From Dirofilaria immitis (taxonomy: Eukaryota > Nematoda > Chromadorea > Rhabditida > Onchocercidae), in the NCBI GenBank assembly GCA_024305405.1, contig JAKNDB010000065.1, positions 248,001 to 312,000 on the forward strand: a stretch of 64,000 bases of DNA, given 5' to 3'. Below, one piece after another: positions 23,986 to 36,298 of the stretch. Position 1 is the first letter of the stretch. Every line of letters starts with the position of its first letter. The translations under genes were made by a program, and so were the position numbers. The notes below the pieces were generated by a model that did not search any database, had not been told where the DNA came from, and worked only from the letters and a program-made list of their open reading frames with translations.

Positions 23986-26900
23986 ATTATTGGTTTGAAA
24001 ATAGAAGGATCTGTTAGATTTTCCCCGCATATCCAAAAATCTGTTTTGAATTTCTGTTATATAATCGAATTAAAGTTGAAACGATTTATTTAATTTCAAA
24101 AATTATGGGAGGATATTAATTTACAACTAGCCAGTATTCGTCAGTTTTCTGATTTCTCGATGAAATCGCGGAAAAAAACAAACCTATCTTTTTCCTTATT
24201 TCCTAAATTCTTGACTATCTATTATTTAACTTATCTTTCGTTTTTCATTTTAAATCATTACATCAAAAATTCATTATCTTTCATAGATATTATCAATAAT
24301 TGTTTGTATTTTGTTGCATTTATCATGGAGAATTCTTGAACTATCTCTTTGTTTTATGAATTCTGAAAAGATTTATCAACTATCCACTCTACTTCCCAAT
24401 ATAAATAAATGATTCCTAATCATCCAGTTCTAGTTTAAATCTTTTCTCACATCTTCGACAATATTACTGCAATTCAAATGGAGTTTCCATATTTCAATAA
24501 TTCACAGTTTATTGCATTTCCAGAAATACTAAAACTTTTCGGATGGAATTTTAAAATTTTGATTCATTTATTGCTTATCAATAAGATTTGGAGGATTAGT
24601 ACTATTTAAGAAAAAAGTAATGAAATTTGAAATTTGTCAGAAATAACGAAGCAATCTTTCTAAATTTCATAATTGTGCCATTCCTATTATATCAGAAATT
24701 CGTACATTTGAAATAGTAGTATTCAGTGTCATAGCAGAATTGGCATATCAACGTTTAAATAAAAAAAAAAAAAAAAAAATAAGAAATTAATTTAATGAAA
24801 TATATAATACGGCGAGAAAGTCGATGGTATAACGATGATGCTCGATTACAAGGACATAAGAGGAATGAAACGAGATGTATGATAGAAGCAAAAATGATGA
24901 ATGAATTTTATGAAGCAAATGCTATATTTTCATGTCAACAATTTCTCACTGTTATTTTTAAATAACATTTTTGAATCTGATTGATTTTAAAATTGAATAA
25001 AACAGAGAGAATCTTTCGTTGAATCTTTTCGATCATTTGGTTTTGAAATAAGTATTGATTGATTGATAACAATGCTAAATATATGATTTTTATCATATCT
25101 GTTTTTTTTTTTCTCTTTGTTCTTAACTATTCGTTTTGAAATCTTTTTCAACTAAAAATTTGTTTCATTTATACACACAAAAAAATATCATTATCACCAG
25201 TAATCATCATTATCACTGGTAATCATTATTATCAGTGTTATCCTGCAGTAGAAAACATTTCACATAATGTTATAAATTTTAAAAAATTTAAATTTTAACT
25301 ATTACTAAAAAAAACAAAATTGTAGGCAAAGCTAAATTAGCATTAATACTTGCAATAGTTATTTTTTTAAAACTAAAATATTCGAATAACATTTAAAGAA
25401 TTTTTCATTATCATAAAGGTATCACCCTAAGCATAAACTTTCTTGCAATGAAAAATTTTATCAAATTTATTGATAAAATATAACATATCTTGCAAATATC
25501 AAATTTTTTTCCAGATGAATTTTAGCAACGAGTAATATTTGTAATCAATTATTACCTAATTAATTCATAATTTTAACATTCAATATATTCTCCATTTAAA
25601 AAAAAAAAATCAAATTATCTATGAAATACCAATTCCAATGAAATTTTCATAGAAGTTTTATTTATTTGCGATAATACGATTGTTTCAGTCGCTTGTTAAG
25701 TTATTCAATTCATTACTAAAAATTAACATATTTTATTAATTTCGACATTCAAACTTATTTTCTCATCCATTTTAGCTAAGTTTAACAAAAGAATTGATAT
25801 AAACAATTTACTTCAATTATTTCATTTTGAAATAAAAAAAAAGAAATTTCATCCATTTGTATTAATCGTACATACATAATATCATCAAAATAAAATCTAT
25901 CAAAACGATTCTTTTTTTTGTAAGAATAAATTTAATTGAATTATATTGAAGTATTGAAACATTTATTAAATATGCAAATTTATATTACAAATTATTTGAC
26001 TATATTTTTATTGTTTGCTGAATTATTTCTGCATTATTCTCGAGGATTATTATTTTTATAATTTCATATGAAAACAAAAGAGATGAAGTATAAAAGAAAA
26101 AATAATCTTGAATTGTATAATGTATCGATTAGAATTTAATGAATGTTGGAATTTGATGATTTCAATGAGGAAATATTAAAAATTGCAATGGATATAAAGA
26201 CTAAAACTCGTAATTGAAAGTTAAGCTTATTTAATTAAAAGTCAAACAAAGTTTGTTTTTCTAATTAATTTACAAGTAAACAATAGAATTATTAGAAGGA
26301 TTTCGCGTTGATAAGTTTGCTGTTTTCGGATAAAGAAATCATTAAAGGAATCGTTCAATCGAATTATATATACCAATCAGAATGATCGGTAATAAAATTC
26401 ATCACAATTATTACGTCAGATTTTTGTATTAATTGTAAAAGACGAAAAAAGAGGAAAACAGAATTGAATCGAAGAAGGCGGTAGGAAAACAATAAAAATA
26501 TATGAATATTAGGTTATTGCACAATTTATGTAAAGATGTTCAAATTATTGAATTTTGGCTTTGCATAATTAATGAGAAGAGCAAAAGGTCAAAATATTTT
26601 ATGGTTTTCAATCATATGTAGTTTTAGAAAGACTATTAAATTTGATAGATTTATAATCTATTTTTTTATTCATATTTCTCGAATAATGTTTTCTTTTGAA
26701 GCAATAATCTAACTATGCACTATTGGGCCGCATATTTTTGAAGTAATTGTTTAACCATACTTTGGTCATATATTTTTATGAAAAATTACTGCAACAATTA
26801 ATCTTGAATCTATTATCATTTTTTTTTTATTTTAACAATTCTTCTGAAAAGCTAAGAGTTTTGAAATGTTGAAATGGATTTTTTTCTTTTAAAATTAATT

Positions 26901-27639
26901 ATTTTATTGATATTTTTATTTTTTGATAGTATTAGGCATTAATTTAAGAATAAATAAATTTTCTATAGGATGAAATTTCAAACTATCTCGCACTGTAATA
27001 GCAATTGGTCCAAACAAATTTCCCATACAACATGATAATTATATGATGGATATCTAATCGGATATATAAAATGAAGGTATTATATTTATTATAGATGACG
27101 ATCAAATAGATAATATTTTACAATAAACATGGTGTAAATTTTTGGATACTGTTAAATAATTTCAACTTAAATCTTTTCTATTTTTATAATTTTTTAATAT
27201 TTATGTTTTGATATTTTGCAATTTTTTTTTATTATATCAGAAGAATTATCACCAATACTGATTAGTGATTAATAATGGTATATTAAATGGATTTTATTAA
27301 ATATTTTTCAAGAATTTTTCTTTTGTAAATGATAATAAAATATTTAGGTAGAGATAAAGTATCGTGAAGAATGAAACTGATTCAGCCTGTAAACAAGTCA
27401 ATTTACGTAAATTTAATGTAAATTTCGTTCTTGAAATTGGAAAAATATCAATTGATTTCATCAAAAAATATTATTAATACAATATCACCTAGATAACAAA
27501 TTTATATTAGGTTAACGCATAATATAAAACTTTAAATTATTTTCAAACTTTGATTATCTTGTAATCGAAAAATTGAACATCTCAAGCAAACAGAATTTTA
27601 ATATGTGACTTCATTTTTAGGTCAACGGAAGTTGGTAGT
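23986..27639. other. Spacer between inverted arms; no intact gene recognised
   Basis: AT-rich sequence. Around 24,420-24,760 there are phrases resembling the collagen arm (ACATTTCCA/GCATTTCCA followed by TCAGATGGAATT/TCGGATGGAATT, and TGTCAGAAATAA...GCAATCT), but the two collagen exons are absent between them. This may be an older, gutted copy. The rest shows nothing that I can assign. Confidence 0.5.
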
Positions 27640-28507
27640 AAATTAACTAGAACTGATTCTATTGTTGAAGAATCACTTTCGATGATTGATCTATGAAATA
27701 AAGGATGAGCATGTAATATAGCCATATTTATCAAAGAATTTATCTCGATCAGCAATGCAAATGAGACGATTATTTTTCGTCACACTTGGAGATGATAATA
27801 TTAGAATGAATAGAAATGCAATAGTCATTCAAAATGAGAGAATCTGATCCAGTTTCTTGTCTGATAAATTGTAAGAATGTCTTTTCACGTCGACAATAAC
27901 TACGCTCTTTATCATTCGAAAATTCTACTAAATCTAGAAGCATGATGCTCTAGTATAGAGAACTTCGTTCAAGCTCTTCATACCTTTCAGGAGCGTTGAA
28001 GTATCATGGAAAATTCTAAAACTTTTGTTAATGGTTTGTAACTTCGTGGTGCGGTAAGTAATGAATGTATTAGTTCAAAATGATGTTATCGTTATTCTTC
28101 CAATCTTAAATATTATTAAAAGCTCAAAAATTTATCAAAATAATATGCATTAATAAAACATATTTTAAAATTTTCGACAACTTTCTTTCACAAATACTTG
28201 AATGCTGATACAGAATCAGTGAAATTGATAGCAGAATGATAGGAAGAAATGATAATTATTACCAAAACAAGGTCCTTGAATGATAGGAAGGGAAATAATT
28301 ATAGCCAGAAGATTTTAATGAAATATATTTTCAATTGGTGAAAAAATTGATGCTTAAAGTACAAACTATTTTGAAACATCTGAATTTCATAGTGTTAGCG
28401 GAAAATCACTAACCAATAATGCTCACTTTCTTTTTTCAAAGTTTTCTAAATAAAATGATTGTTTAATATATCGGCATGGATGACTTTCATGCCGTAGTAT
28501 TATCTTA
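27640..28507. repeat. Inverted-repeat arm B (left)
   Basis: About 868 bp matching 34,584-35,452 in reverse complement at roughly 98-99% by eye (for example a single T missing at GTCTTTTCACG). It begins at AACTAGAACTGATTCTATTG and ends at GTAGTATTATCTTA. No convincing ORF is present. A 20-nt near-palindrome (CTAGAAGCATGATGCTCTAG, 27934-27953), a second imperfect hairpin at about 27968-28000 and the splice-donor-like GTGGTGCGGTAAGT near 28050 are conserved in both arms. Confidence 0.9.
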
Positions 28508-28987
28508 AAACAATCTTTTATTTATTTGATTATTAGTAATAAATTTGTAATATAAATATTATCGTTCAATTTGTATCAAATAAATACATTTTACTAATTT
28601 CACACTTCTCAAAATGATATTTTACCATTATAAGCGATGCCGTAATCAAATGTATCATCAATTGCTGTGAAATTGAATAGCATAATAGTAATAATAAATT
28701 CATCGAAACTCTTATAAACAAATTTCATATGAACTATCACATTCAGTTACACAAAAAGAAATTGAAAATAAATGAGCAATATAATCAAAACAATTATGAT
28801 ACCGAATTCGACCAAAGAAACACCGACGGATTGCAGCAGTTATCCAATTTCAAAATTAATCAAATTCAAAAATACACTTGCATTTAGAAATGACGATTAA
28901 AGATTATGAATTGAACTACGAGGCGAGAGGATGAAATGTGAAACAGAAGCAGCAATAGAATTTGTTGGATTTGAATTTTGTGAAGTA
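28508..28987. other. Gap between arm B and arm A'; nothing recognised
   Basis: Unique AT-rich sequence of about 480 bp, with no ORF or RNA gene seen. The last 100 bp loosely resemble 24,830-24,960 in direct orientation. Confidence 0.5.
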
Positions 28988-31240
28988 TCTCATTGTCATT
29001 TTTTAAAATCAAAAACAATTTTTGAAATTTAATCAATTTAAATATCCTATATCTTCATTGAATAGAATACTAATATAGTTTGACGAGTGTTGCAAGTTTT
29101 CTTATAATCTCCATTTGCTCAATGATAAAAAAACTAATCATCTTCACACATCAAAAAGATATTCATGTATCCACGATAAGATGATATATATTAATAAAGC
29201 TCATATTAATTCAAAAATTATTGAAATGACAGAAAAGAATGAAAGTATGAGATAAAACGAATAAATCAGTTTAAAGTAGAAGAATATATTTAAAGATTGA
29301 TGATATGATTACATTATTTCCAATATATAGAAATTTCTAATGTTCTTATAAAATGCAATTTATAATACAAATAGTTCATTTGCTTACTTCCTTATTAAAA
29401 TATAAATAATATATCATCAGCTACTTCAAGGAAGTTAATAACTTTCAATTTTTACAATTTTGAACTCATTGATCAATCTGCCATAGCTATTGATAGTATA
29501 ATCATTAAAGTTATCATATTTATAATTATACATAAACAATCATCAGTTGGCAATGATTCAAACTTCCAAATCTGATATATTTTATATAAGGTTAGTTGCA
29601 TTGCCATCATTGTACCTTCTTTGAAATTATCATACCTTCAATTAATTAATTAATTAATTCTATTGTTATCATTCATCGCTTCGACTTAATTCTTCATATA
29701 TTCCTCTTTTCATTTAGAATTTATTTGAGTAGCATCTCCTTCCAGGATCAATTAGAACTACTCTTTTACATGTAATGATGATCTCAATTCTTTCTTAATA
29801 GATGTATCATTTGAAAAACCCAAAAATCAATCAATATTGGCGATCGATATTTACTCCTTTCAAAATTAATGCATTATCTGATTAATTTGCTTAACTTATA
29901 TCAATATTTCGTATCATGTATTTTTAATTAATTATATCATCATTATCACAGTTAAAGTTTCTTTTATAATATAATATGTTTGATATAATAAGTGCTGAAA
30001 ATGTTATTGCTTACATAATAAGTTCAAAGCATAAAACCATTTAGAATTTGCATATCGTTTAGAATCCCAAACAATTAAGATGTTTAAAAATTTTCATTGA
30101 GTTTAGAAAACAAATTTTATTCATGAAATCGATCTAAAAATAATTAAAAAATTGACGATGATGAAATTATAATTTCAAAAGAAAAAAGAAATTCAAATTT
30201 TATGTTCCAAAAGTATATCCATAAACACATTCTGGCAGGGCACTGATTATGATATTATGCTTCTGGGCACTGATTATGATATTATGCTTCTGGATTTTGC
30301 AACAGTGATAGTATGAATAGAATTATGGCTTAACTTAGACACAATGCATCCAAATAAAATAATAAATATCACATAGAGAGATTGCTGGATTATTTCTGAC
30401 AGATTGTCGAATCTATTGCTTCTATTATCCAGGCATCAGTCCTTCTTCTCCTTGTAGTCCTTCCTGACCTTTGGGTCCTTTTATTCCGTCTACTCCTTTT
30501 CCGCCTGGGTTACCTTGCGGCCCTGGTGCTCCTGGCATCCCGTCATCTCCTTGTAAACCTTGTGGACCCGGGTCTCCTGGATCACCTTGTATTCCATTAC
30601 GTCCATTTCTTCCTGGTGATCCTGGCTGCCCGCTTCCCATGGATGGGGTACAAGCCTAAAAATAAAATTTGCCTATAGTCTGCGAATGCTTTAAACATTT
30701 CCTTTCTCGGAAGCAATTATTGTGAAACTTACTTGGACCACGAAAACAGTGCTGATAATTAATAAGAAAGTATTGAAAAGATGCATTGGTAGTAACAATC
30801 TGAAATAATTGTATTCATAACGATCAAAATTTTACAAATTTTATTTTCAAATTTTCAAAATTTTGATCTTTTGGAATTTTGCAGAGTGGAAAAAATTACT
30901 ATGTTTAGAAGATCAATCCCTAATAGAAATCTCTGACAGGTAATATCACAGCATTATTTATAGATCATAATTCCTTAAGGAATCGTAATTGACAAATAAA
31001 TTAAATAATTCCATCTGAAAATTTATAATATTTTTTGGAAATGTAGGGAACAATTCGTGATTGACAACAGAATCAATGGAATGAATTTTGCCGAGGAATC
31101 ATTTACTATTTATATTAGAAAATAGATTATCTGATGTGAATTTTTCTTTCCGAAATTGCTAAAACAAAGAAACATTTTCAGAATTCTTTGTGGAATGATT
31201 TGTTATGATGAACGTAGCAAAACACAATCTCAAACGAATA
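28988..31240. repeat. Inverted-repeat arm A' (right), carrying collagen-like gene copy 2
   Basis: Reverse complement of arm A. The near-identical core is about 28,988-31,046. Beyond it, to about 31,240, similarity to 21,700-21,875 continues at clearly lower identity (shared ATGATTCC...CATTCCATTGAT...TGTCAATCA and TTTCTTTGTTTT landmarks). Confidence 0.93.
30425..30786 (-). CDS. Small secreted collagen-like protein, copy 2 (two exons)
   Basis: On the minus strand exon 1 is 30786-30733 and exon 2 is 30655-30425, with the same donor and acceptor as copy 1. The product is 94 residues: signal peptide of 19 residues, then CTPSMGS and 22 Gly-X-Y triplets. The only residue difference I see from copy 1 is Thr for Ile at position 21, just after the cysteine. 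Both copies are therefore intact and probably both expressible. They face each other tail to tail: copy 1 reads rightward, copy 2 leftward, with about 7.9 kb between the stop codons. Such near identity with diverged outer flanks suggests recent duplication or conversion. Function as for copy 1 is inferred. Confidence 0.85.
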
Positions 31241-31457
31241 CTGATAGTATCTATTGAAGTGAACAATGATCGTTTTATGCACTGATTTAAAACTGATGGA
31301 AGAATGATTGGATTGAAATATATAAGAATAACAATTAATAGTTCAAGGAATGGATGCAAGAACAAGTTTTAGGATTTTAAAAAGTGGTAGTCTAATGTTG
31401 ATTATTTGCAATTATTCTCGAGAAATTTGTGAAACCTCTTGTTTTGACCTATTTACC

Positions 31458-31763
31458 TTAACAGAAGTTCAGAATGCGGTCATTTTCATTTTCTTTCGGA
31501 TAAGTATTACTGACAAGCATTTGGTGAGCATCAATAATGCAAACATCGATTAGAATACTATATTCATTGTTGTTAATCAGCTGATGATCAAATTCACTGA
31601 ATATTTTATCAGAAATTGCCATGCAGTTGAGCACAGATTTAACGAGTTGATTAGTTTCTCCATAGCAGGACATCGAGTTAGTGTCAAACTGATCATATTG
31701 TGATTGAGAAAACTCAACAATGAAATAAACCAGTCCATGAATACAACTTCCTATATTTTTCAT
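31458..31763 (-). CDS. Hypothetical protein or single exon, 101 residues
   Basis: The composition looks more protein-like than the surrounding noise ORFs: balanced residues, three cysteines (two in the first half, near GSCIHG and SMSCYG, and one in VLNCMA) and acidic/polar stretches such as FSEFDHQLINNNEYS. On the minus strand a good acceptor-like TTTTTTTAAG lies about 25 nt upstream of the first ATG, with the frame open from it, so this could be an internal or terminal exon. A stop follows NFC, with AAGGTAAAT just after. No domain is recognised and no partner exon was found. It lies upstream of collagen copy 2 on the same strand. It may equally be a remnant. Confidence 0.3.
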   Translation of the reverse strand: MKNIGSCIHGLVYFIVEFSQSQYDQFDTNSMSCYGETNQLVKSVLNCMAISDKIFSEFDHQLINNNEYSILIDVCIIDAHQMLVSNTYPKENENDRILNFC

Positions 31764-32954
31764 ATTATCAGAATTGTTGTGATTATATACTTAAAAAAAC
31801 TTGTACAAAGAAAACACATGAGGTTATCGATTATATTAGTCATATAGAAATTGGTATATTCCGGTATTCTAAATGCATATATGCTAAAAAGTGCTGCACA
31901 GAAATTCAGTGTAAAAAAGAATTCAAAATATTAAATGAACAATAAATTATTCCATTCAAAAGTGATTTGCTTATTGATCGATAAATATTTTCTAATCACG
32001 TCAGATAAATTTTACAATGATATTTAATTGTTTTTGAGAAATTTCAATAAAAAGAAAAAGGAAGTACTTTCAATGGAAAAATGCTGAAACTATACAATTG
32101 ATAATTTTGAAAGAAATTTTGAAATAATGGTATTCATATTTCAGCCTTAGTATTTCACTCTTCTGCCCATATTCTGTTTTTAATTCCATTTCCAATATTC
32201 GATTTTTGTTTTTTTGCATTTCATTTTTTATTTATCTATGTTCCATTTGTTTCTATTTTCATTATTTTATTACTTTTTTATCCATCATATAATATTACAT
32301 TTCTTCCACTTTTACAGTTCTAGTTCCAGTATTCAATTCCTTTCCATTTATATTCGATGATTATCTGTAATAAAATATTTATGCAATATCATCATTCATT
32401 CTGTTAAAAATTTGTCATTCGAAATATTCAACTTTTTACTGATTTTATAATTTTTAGTTTATGGATCGAATTTCTTGCATGATCACTTTCAACAAACAAT
32501 TTAAAAAATTATTAAATATAGCAAATGGCAAAAGGAAAAGTAAACATTATTGCCAATTAGTCATTCTATTACTGTAGTTGCATCACTAAAATTGTTAATT
32601 TCAAACACATGAACAAAGAAAATAAACTGTAAAATATAAGATTTGAAAAATGGAATCAAACATTATCATCATCTAAGATTAGAAGAGACTTATAATAGAG
32701 AATAGAAAATAATCATCAAAATAAATTCAAAACAACTGGATTTTTCCATCCATAATACAGTCATTATGCGGCTATCGACATCTTCCTTCTGATCGCGACA
32801 AAATTGAAGGACTCTTCAAATTTTTGTTTTACCCACTTTGAAGACGAATTGCAAACTTGAGTAACTAAACTTTTGTCACGATAATTTGATAATACATCGA
32901 TGGACGCAGCGATTGCAATATTAATAATTCAAATTCAATGATATCAATAAGACA

Positions 32955-33150
32955 ATTTTAATGACGACATCACAACTCAAAAGAAAGGAGAGACCAAATG
33001 CCCAATATACCCCTCCAACTGATTTCGCTAAAGAACATCTTTTCAAAATGGCTTCGGCGCTCAGGATTCTCTTCTTCCGCATTGGTAAAGAATCCTGGTA
33101 CAGTTCTGCGACTACAAGATATAACGCTTTTGTTAGCGCGCGTTAAATGA
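32955..33150. other. GC-richer coding-like island, unassigned
   Basis: Base composition rises sharply here (CGGCGCTCAGG, TTAGCGCGCG). A 61-residue plus-strand ORF starts at 32961 (MTTSQLKRKERPNAQY...). The minus strand is also open over about 60 codons without an ATG at its start (contains RTVPGFFTNAEEENPERRSH). Neither translation matches a family that I recognise. It could be a remnant of a coding exon or of a mobile element. Confidence 0.35.
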
Positions 33151-34583
33151 AGCTTTTTTCAGAGCTAATCGATACATTGAGCAGAATTTTAGCTTACATT
33201 TTACATTACATAGTAAATTATTCAATACTTCTAATATCGTGCAGTATAAAAATTTGAACTTTATAATTTTATAATCCAAATTATATAGGCATTGCGTTTT
33301 ACGTCATGCTAAGCGACTGATTCAGTTCCGTTAGACAGAATTAATAATTTTGTTATAACTTACTGAAGCTAAATGGAATTTCAAAAATGAAAATTACCAG
33401 CAAATAAAAATGTTGAAACTTAATTTTTATACCGAATGATTCATCTCTTTTGTCCATGGCAAAATACAAAATGAATGAAAAATGGAGTAAATCGAATGAG
33501 ACCTTAAAAAAAAAGTTAAGAATTAATATTATGTATGCACCCTGTCATTGAACACTCTCAATGCGTACTTTCTGATAATTTACATCCAAAATTGTAATCA
33601 TTTTAATCATCGATTCTATTGAACTAATTATTCAGCTATATTATTTTATAAATATGATGTAATGCAATTATTAAAATTAATTGATGGTAATACGAGCAAA
33701 TTGAATTTCGTCGATTCATTGTTTATTGTAATGTGAAAATTTATGTTAACATCAAAAGAAATTTATTTCTAAATCACAATAAATACATTTACATGGCTCT
33801 TTTGCATCTTCAGAATAAAAAATACCTTTATTATCATTATATGATTTCATATGATTCAATTATTGATATATGTATATATATTCATCTTTTATTTCTATTG
33901 TCATATTATTTAATTGTTCATTTGATAAAATGAAAAAGTAAGTAAAATAATTAAATAGATTATATGATAATGACAAAGATATATATACATATATATAAAA
34001 GAAAACTATCAAATTAGATCGTTATATATATAATCTAAATATCTACTTTTAATCTTGTGGCAACATTTTAGGCTAAAAGAAAAATAAAGTGAAACAAAAT
34101 TCTTGAAGATTTACAAAAACATTCCGTTTTCTTTTCAAATAAATGAATTTGAAATAAATTTTTGTTCGTATTAATTCGATAAGTTTGAATAAATAATTAT
34201 ATGATTCAAAATCAGTAATAATGAACAGATATCAATTTTACAATGAAATTGATCAAAATATATAGAAAAAAAGGGAAAAAATTACATATGAAAAATAATA
34301 TTGGATTACTAGAATAGTATAAAAATTGAAATTTATTTTTTTTTCGAATTTTTCCAATTAGTTGACTATTTGACATATCTAACTAGCATTAATGAAAGTT
34401 ATTTAATTAGCATTCCTCTAAAGCATAATAGTAGCAATTTTTATTCATTAGGGCAAATATTTTCATGATAAACAATTTTTTCTTTTAAATTACCTATATA
34501 CTATGTAAAAAAACGAAATAATTACAATTAATTACAATTAAAACAATTAATTCACCACTGAAGTATTATATTAAAATTCTGCC

Positions 34584-35452
34584 TAAGATAATACTTCACT
34601 ATGAAAGTCATCCATGCTGATATATTAAACAATCATTTTATTTAGAAAACTTTGAAAAAGAAAGTGAGCATTATTGGTTAGTGATTTTCCGCTAACACTA
34701 TGAAATTCAGATGTTTCAAAATAGTTTGTACTTTAAGCATCAATTTTTTCACCAATTGAAAATATATTTCATTAAAATCTTCTGGCTATAATTATTTCCC
34801 TTCCTATCATTCAAGGACCTTGTTTTGGTAATAATTATCATTTCTTCCTATCATTCTGCTATCAATTTCACTGATTCTGTATCAGCATTCAAGTATTTGT
34901 GAAAGAAAGTTGTCGAAAATTTTAAAATATGTTTTATTAATGCATATTATTTTGATAAATTTTTGAGCTTTTAATAATATTTAAGATTGGAAGAATAACG
35001 ATAACATCATTTTGAACTAATACATTCATTACTTACCGCACCACGAAGTTACAAACCATTAACAAAAGTTTTAGAATTTTCCATGATACTTCAACGCTCC
35101 TGAAAGGTATGAAGAGCTTGAACGAAGTTCTCTATACTAGAGCATCATGCTTCTAGATTTAGTAGAATTTTCGAATGATAAAGAGCGTAGTTATTGTCGA
35201 CGTGAAAAAGACATTCTTACAATTTATCAGACAAGAAACTGGATCAGATTCTCTCATTTTGAATGACTATTGCATTTCTATTCATTCTAATATTATCATC
35301 TCCAAGTGTGACGAAAAATAATCGTCTCATTTGCATTGCTGATCGAGATAAATTCTTTGATAAATATGGCTATATTACATGCTCATCCTTTATTTCATAG
35401 ATCAATCATCGAAAGTGATTCTTCAACAATAGAATCAGTTCTAGTTAACTTA
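34584..35452. repeat. Inverted-repeat arm B' (right)
   Basis: Reverse complement of arm B (27,640-28,507). The copy ends abruptly: left at TAAGATAATACT and right at CTAGTTAACTT. Flanking sequences show no further similarity. Confidence 0.9.
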
Positions 35453-36298
35453 CCATGAATTTCCGCTAACTGATTACTGCATCTTTCAAATCTAAAATTC
35501 TGTCTTTTTCACAAAATTTCCTGAATTGTTGTAGGATTTTATATTTGTTATCAGTTTTGAATCAAATACATTGCGATATTTCAACTCTCTTCATCGCTTT
35601 ATGATCCAAACTGTCATCAAATAAACTCACTCTAATTTTTCATCTAAAATTATTTTCTTCGTTTAGAATAAACGATAATCTGAATAAATGAAATGATAAT
35701 ATTATCACATTTGTTTAAATATCCCAATACGAGGGATTAATCAAGCTCAAAAATGTAATTGTTTTTACATCAACCTAATTTAGTTCTTAAATGCTAATCT
35801 ATACATTTGTGTAATATAACGAATCATTGAAATCTAGACTGATGTCCAATTATTTGGGTTAGCAATTCAATCCTGAATCAAGAATTTATAGTTTCGAAAT
35901 TTTTAATTATTTAGGAAAGTAGAAATTCAAAGATCATTCATTATTTATCCAATCTAAAGTAAATATACGACAAATGCAATTAATAAACGTTTAATAAAAA
36001 AGTAAAAAATATGCAAAATAAAAAATTAAAAAAATGATATACAGCACAGTTGCATTTAATGTTCTATTGAAATATAAAACAGCAAAATTCAATAACGCAA
36101 AAATGCTGCTGTTGCATTTTACACTGCATTCTAAAAAGAGAGCTAAGCATTCTAACTGCATTCTAAAAGAGAGCTAAATTGAAGAATATTAAAAATGAAA
36201 AAGCAACGAAATAATTCCATAATCATATCACTAAAAATGATATAGATCAATTCATATTTCAAACTCATCTCTAATTCTGCGCGTAGTAAAATGTGAAT
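35453..36298. other. Intergenic sequence downstream of the MTHFR gene
   Basis: AT-rich. A short direct repeat with GCATTCTAAAAGAGAGCTAA lies at about 36,123-36,178. No gene is seen, and no clear AATAAA signal for the minus-strand MTHFR gene was found in this stretch. Confidence 0.6.

Larger units (their letters stand above)
31241..34583. other. Spacer right of arm A'; two unassigned coding-like patches
   Basis: Mostly AT-rich and non-coding. Two patches stand out and are listed separately: an open frame on the minus strand at 31,458-31,763 and a GC-richer island at 32,955-33,150. Nothing else is recognised. Confidence 0.5.
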
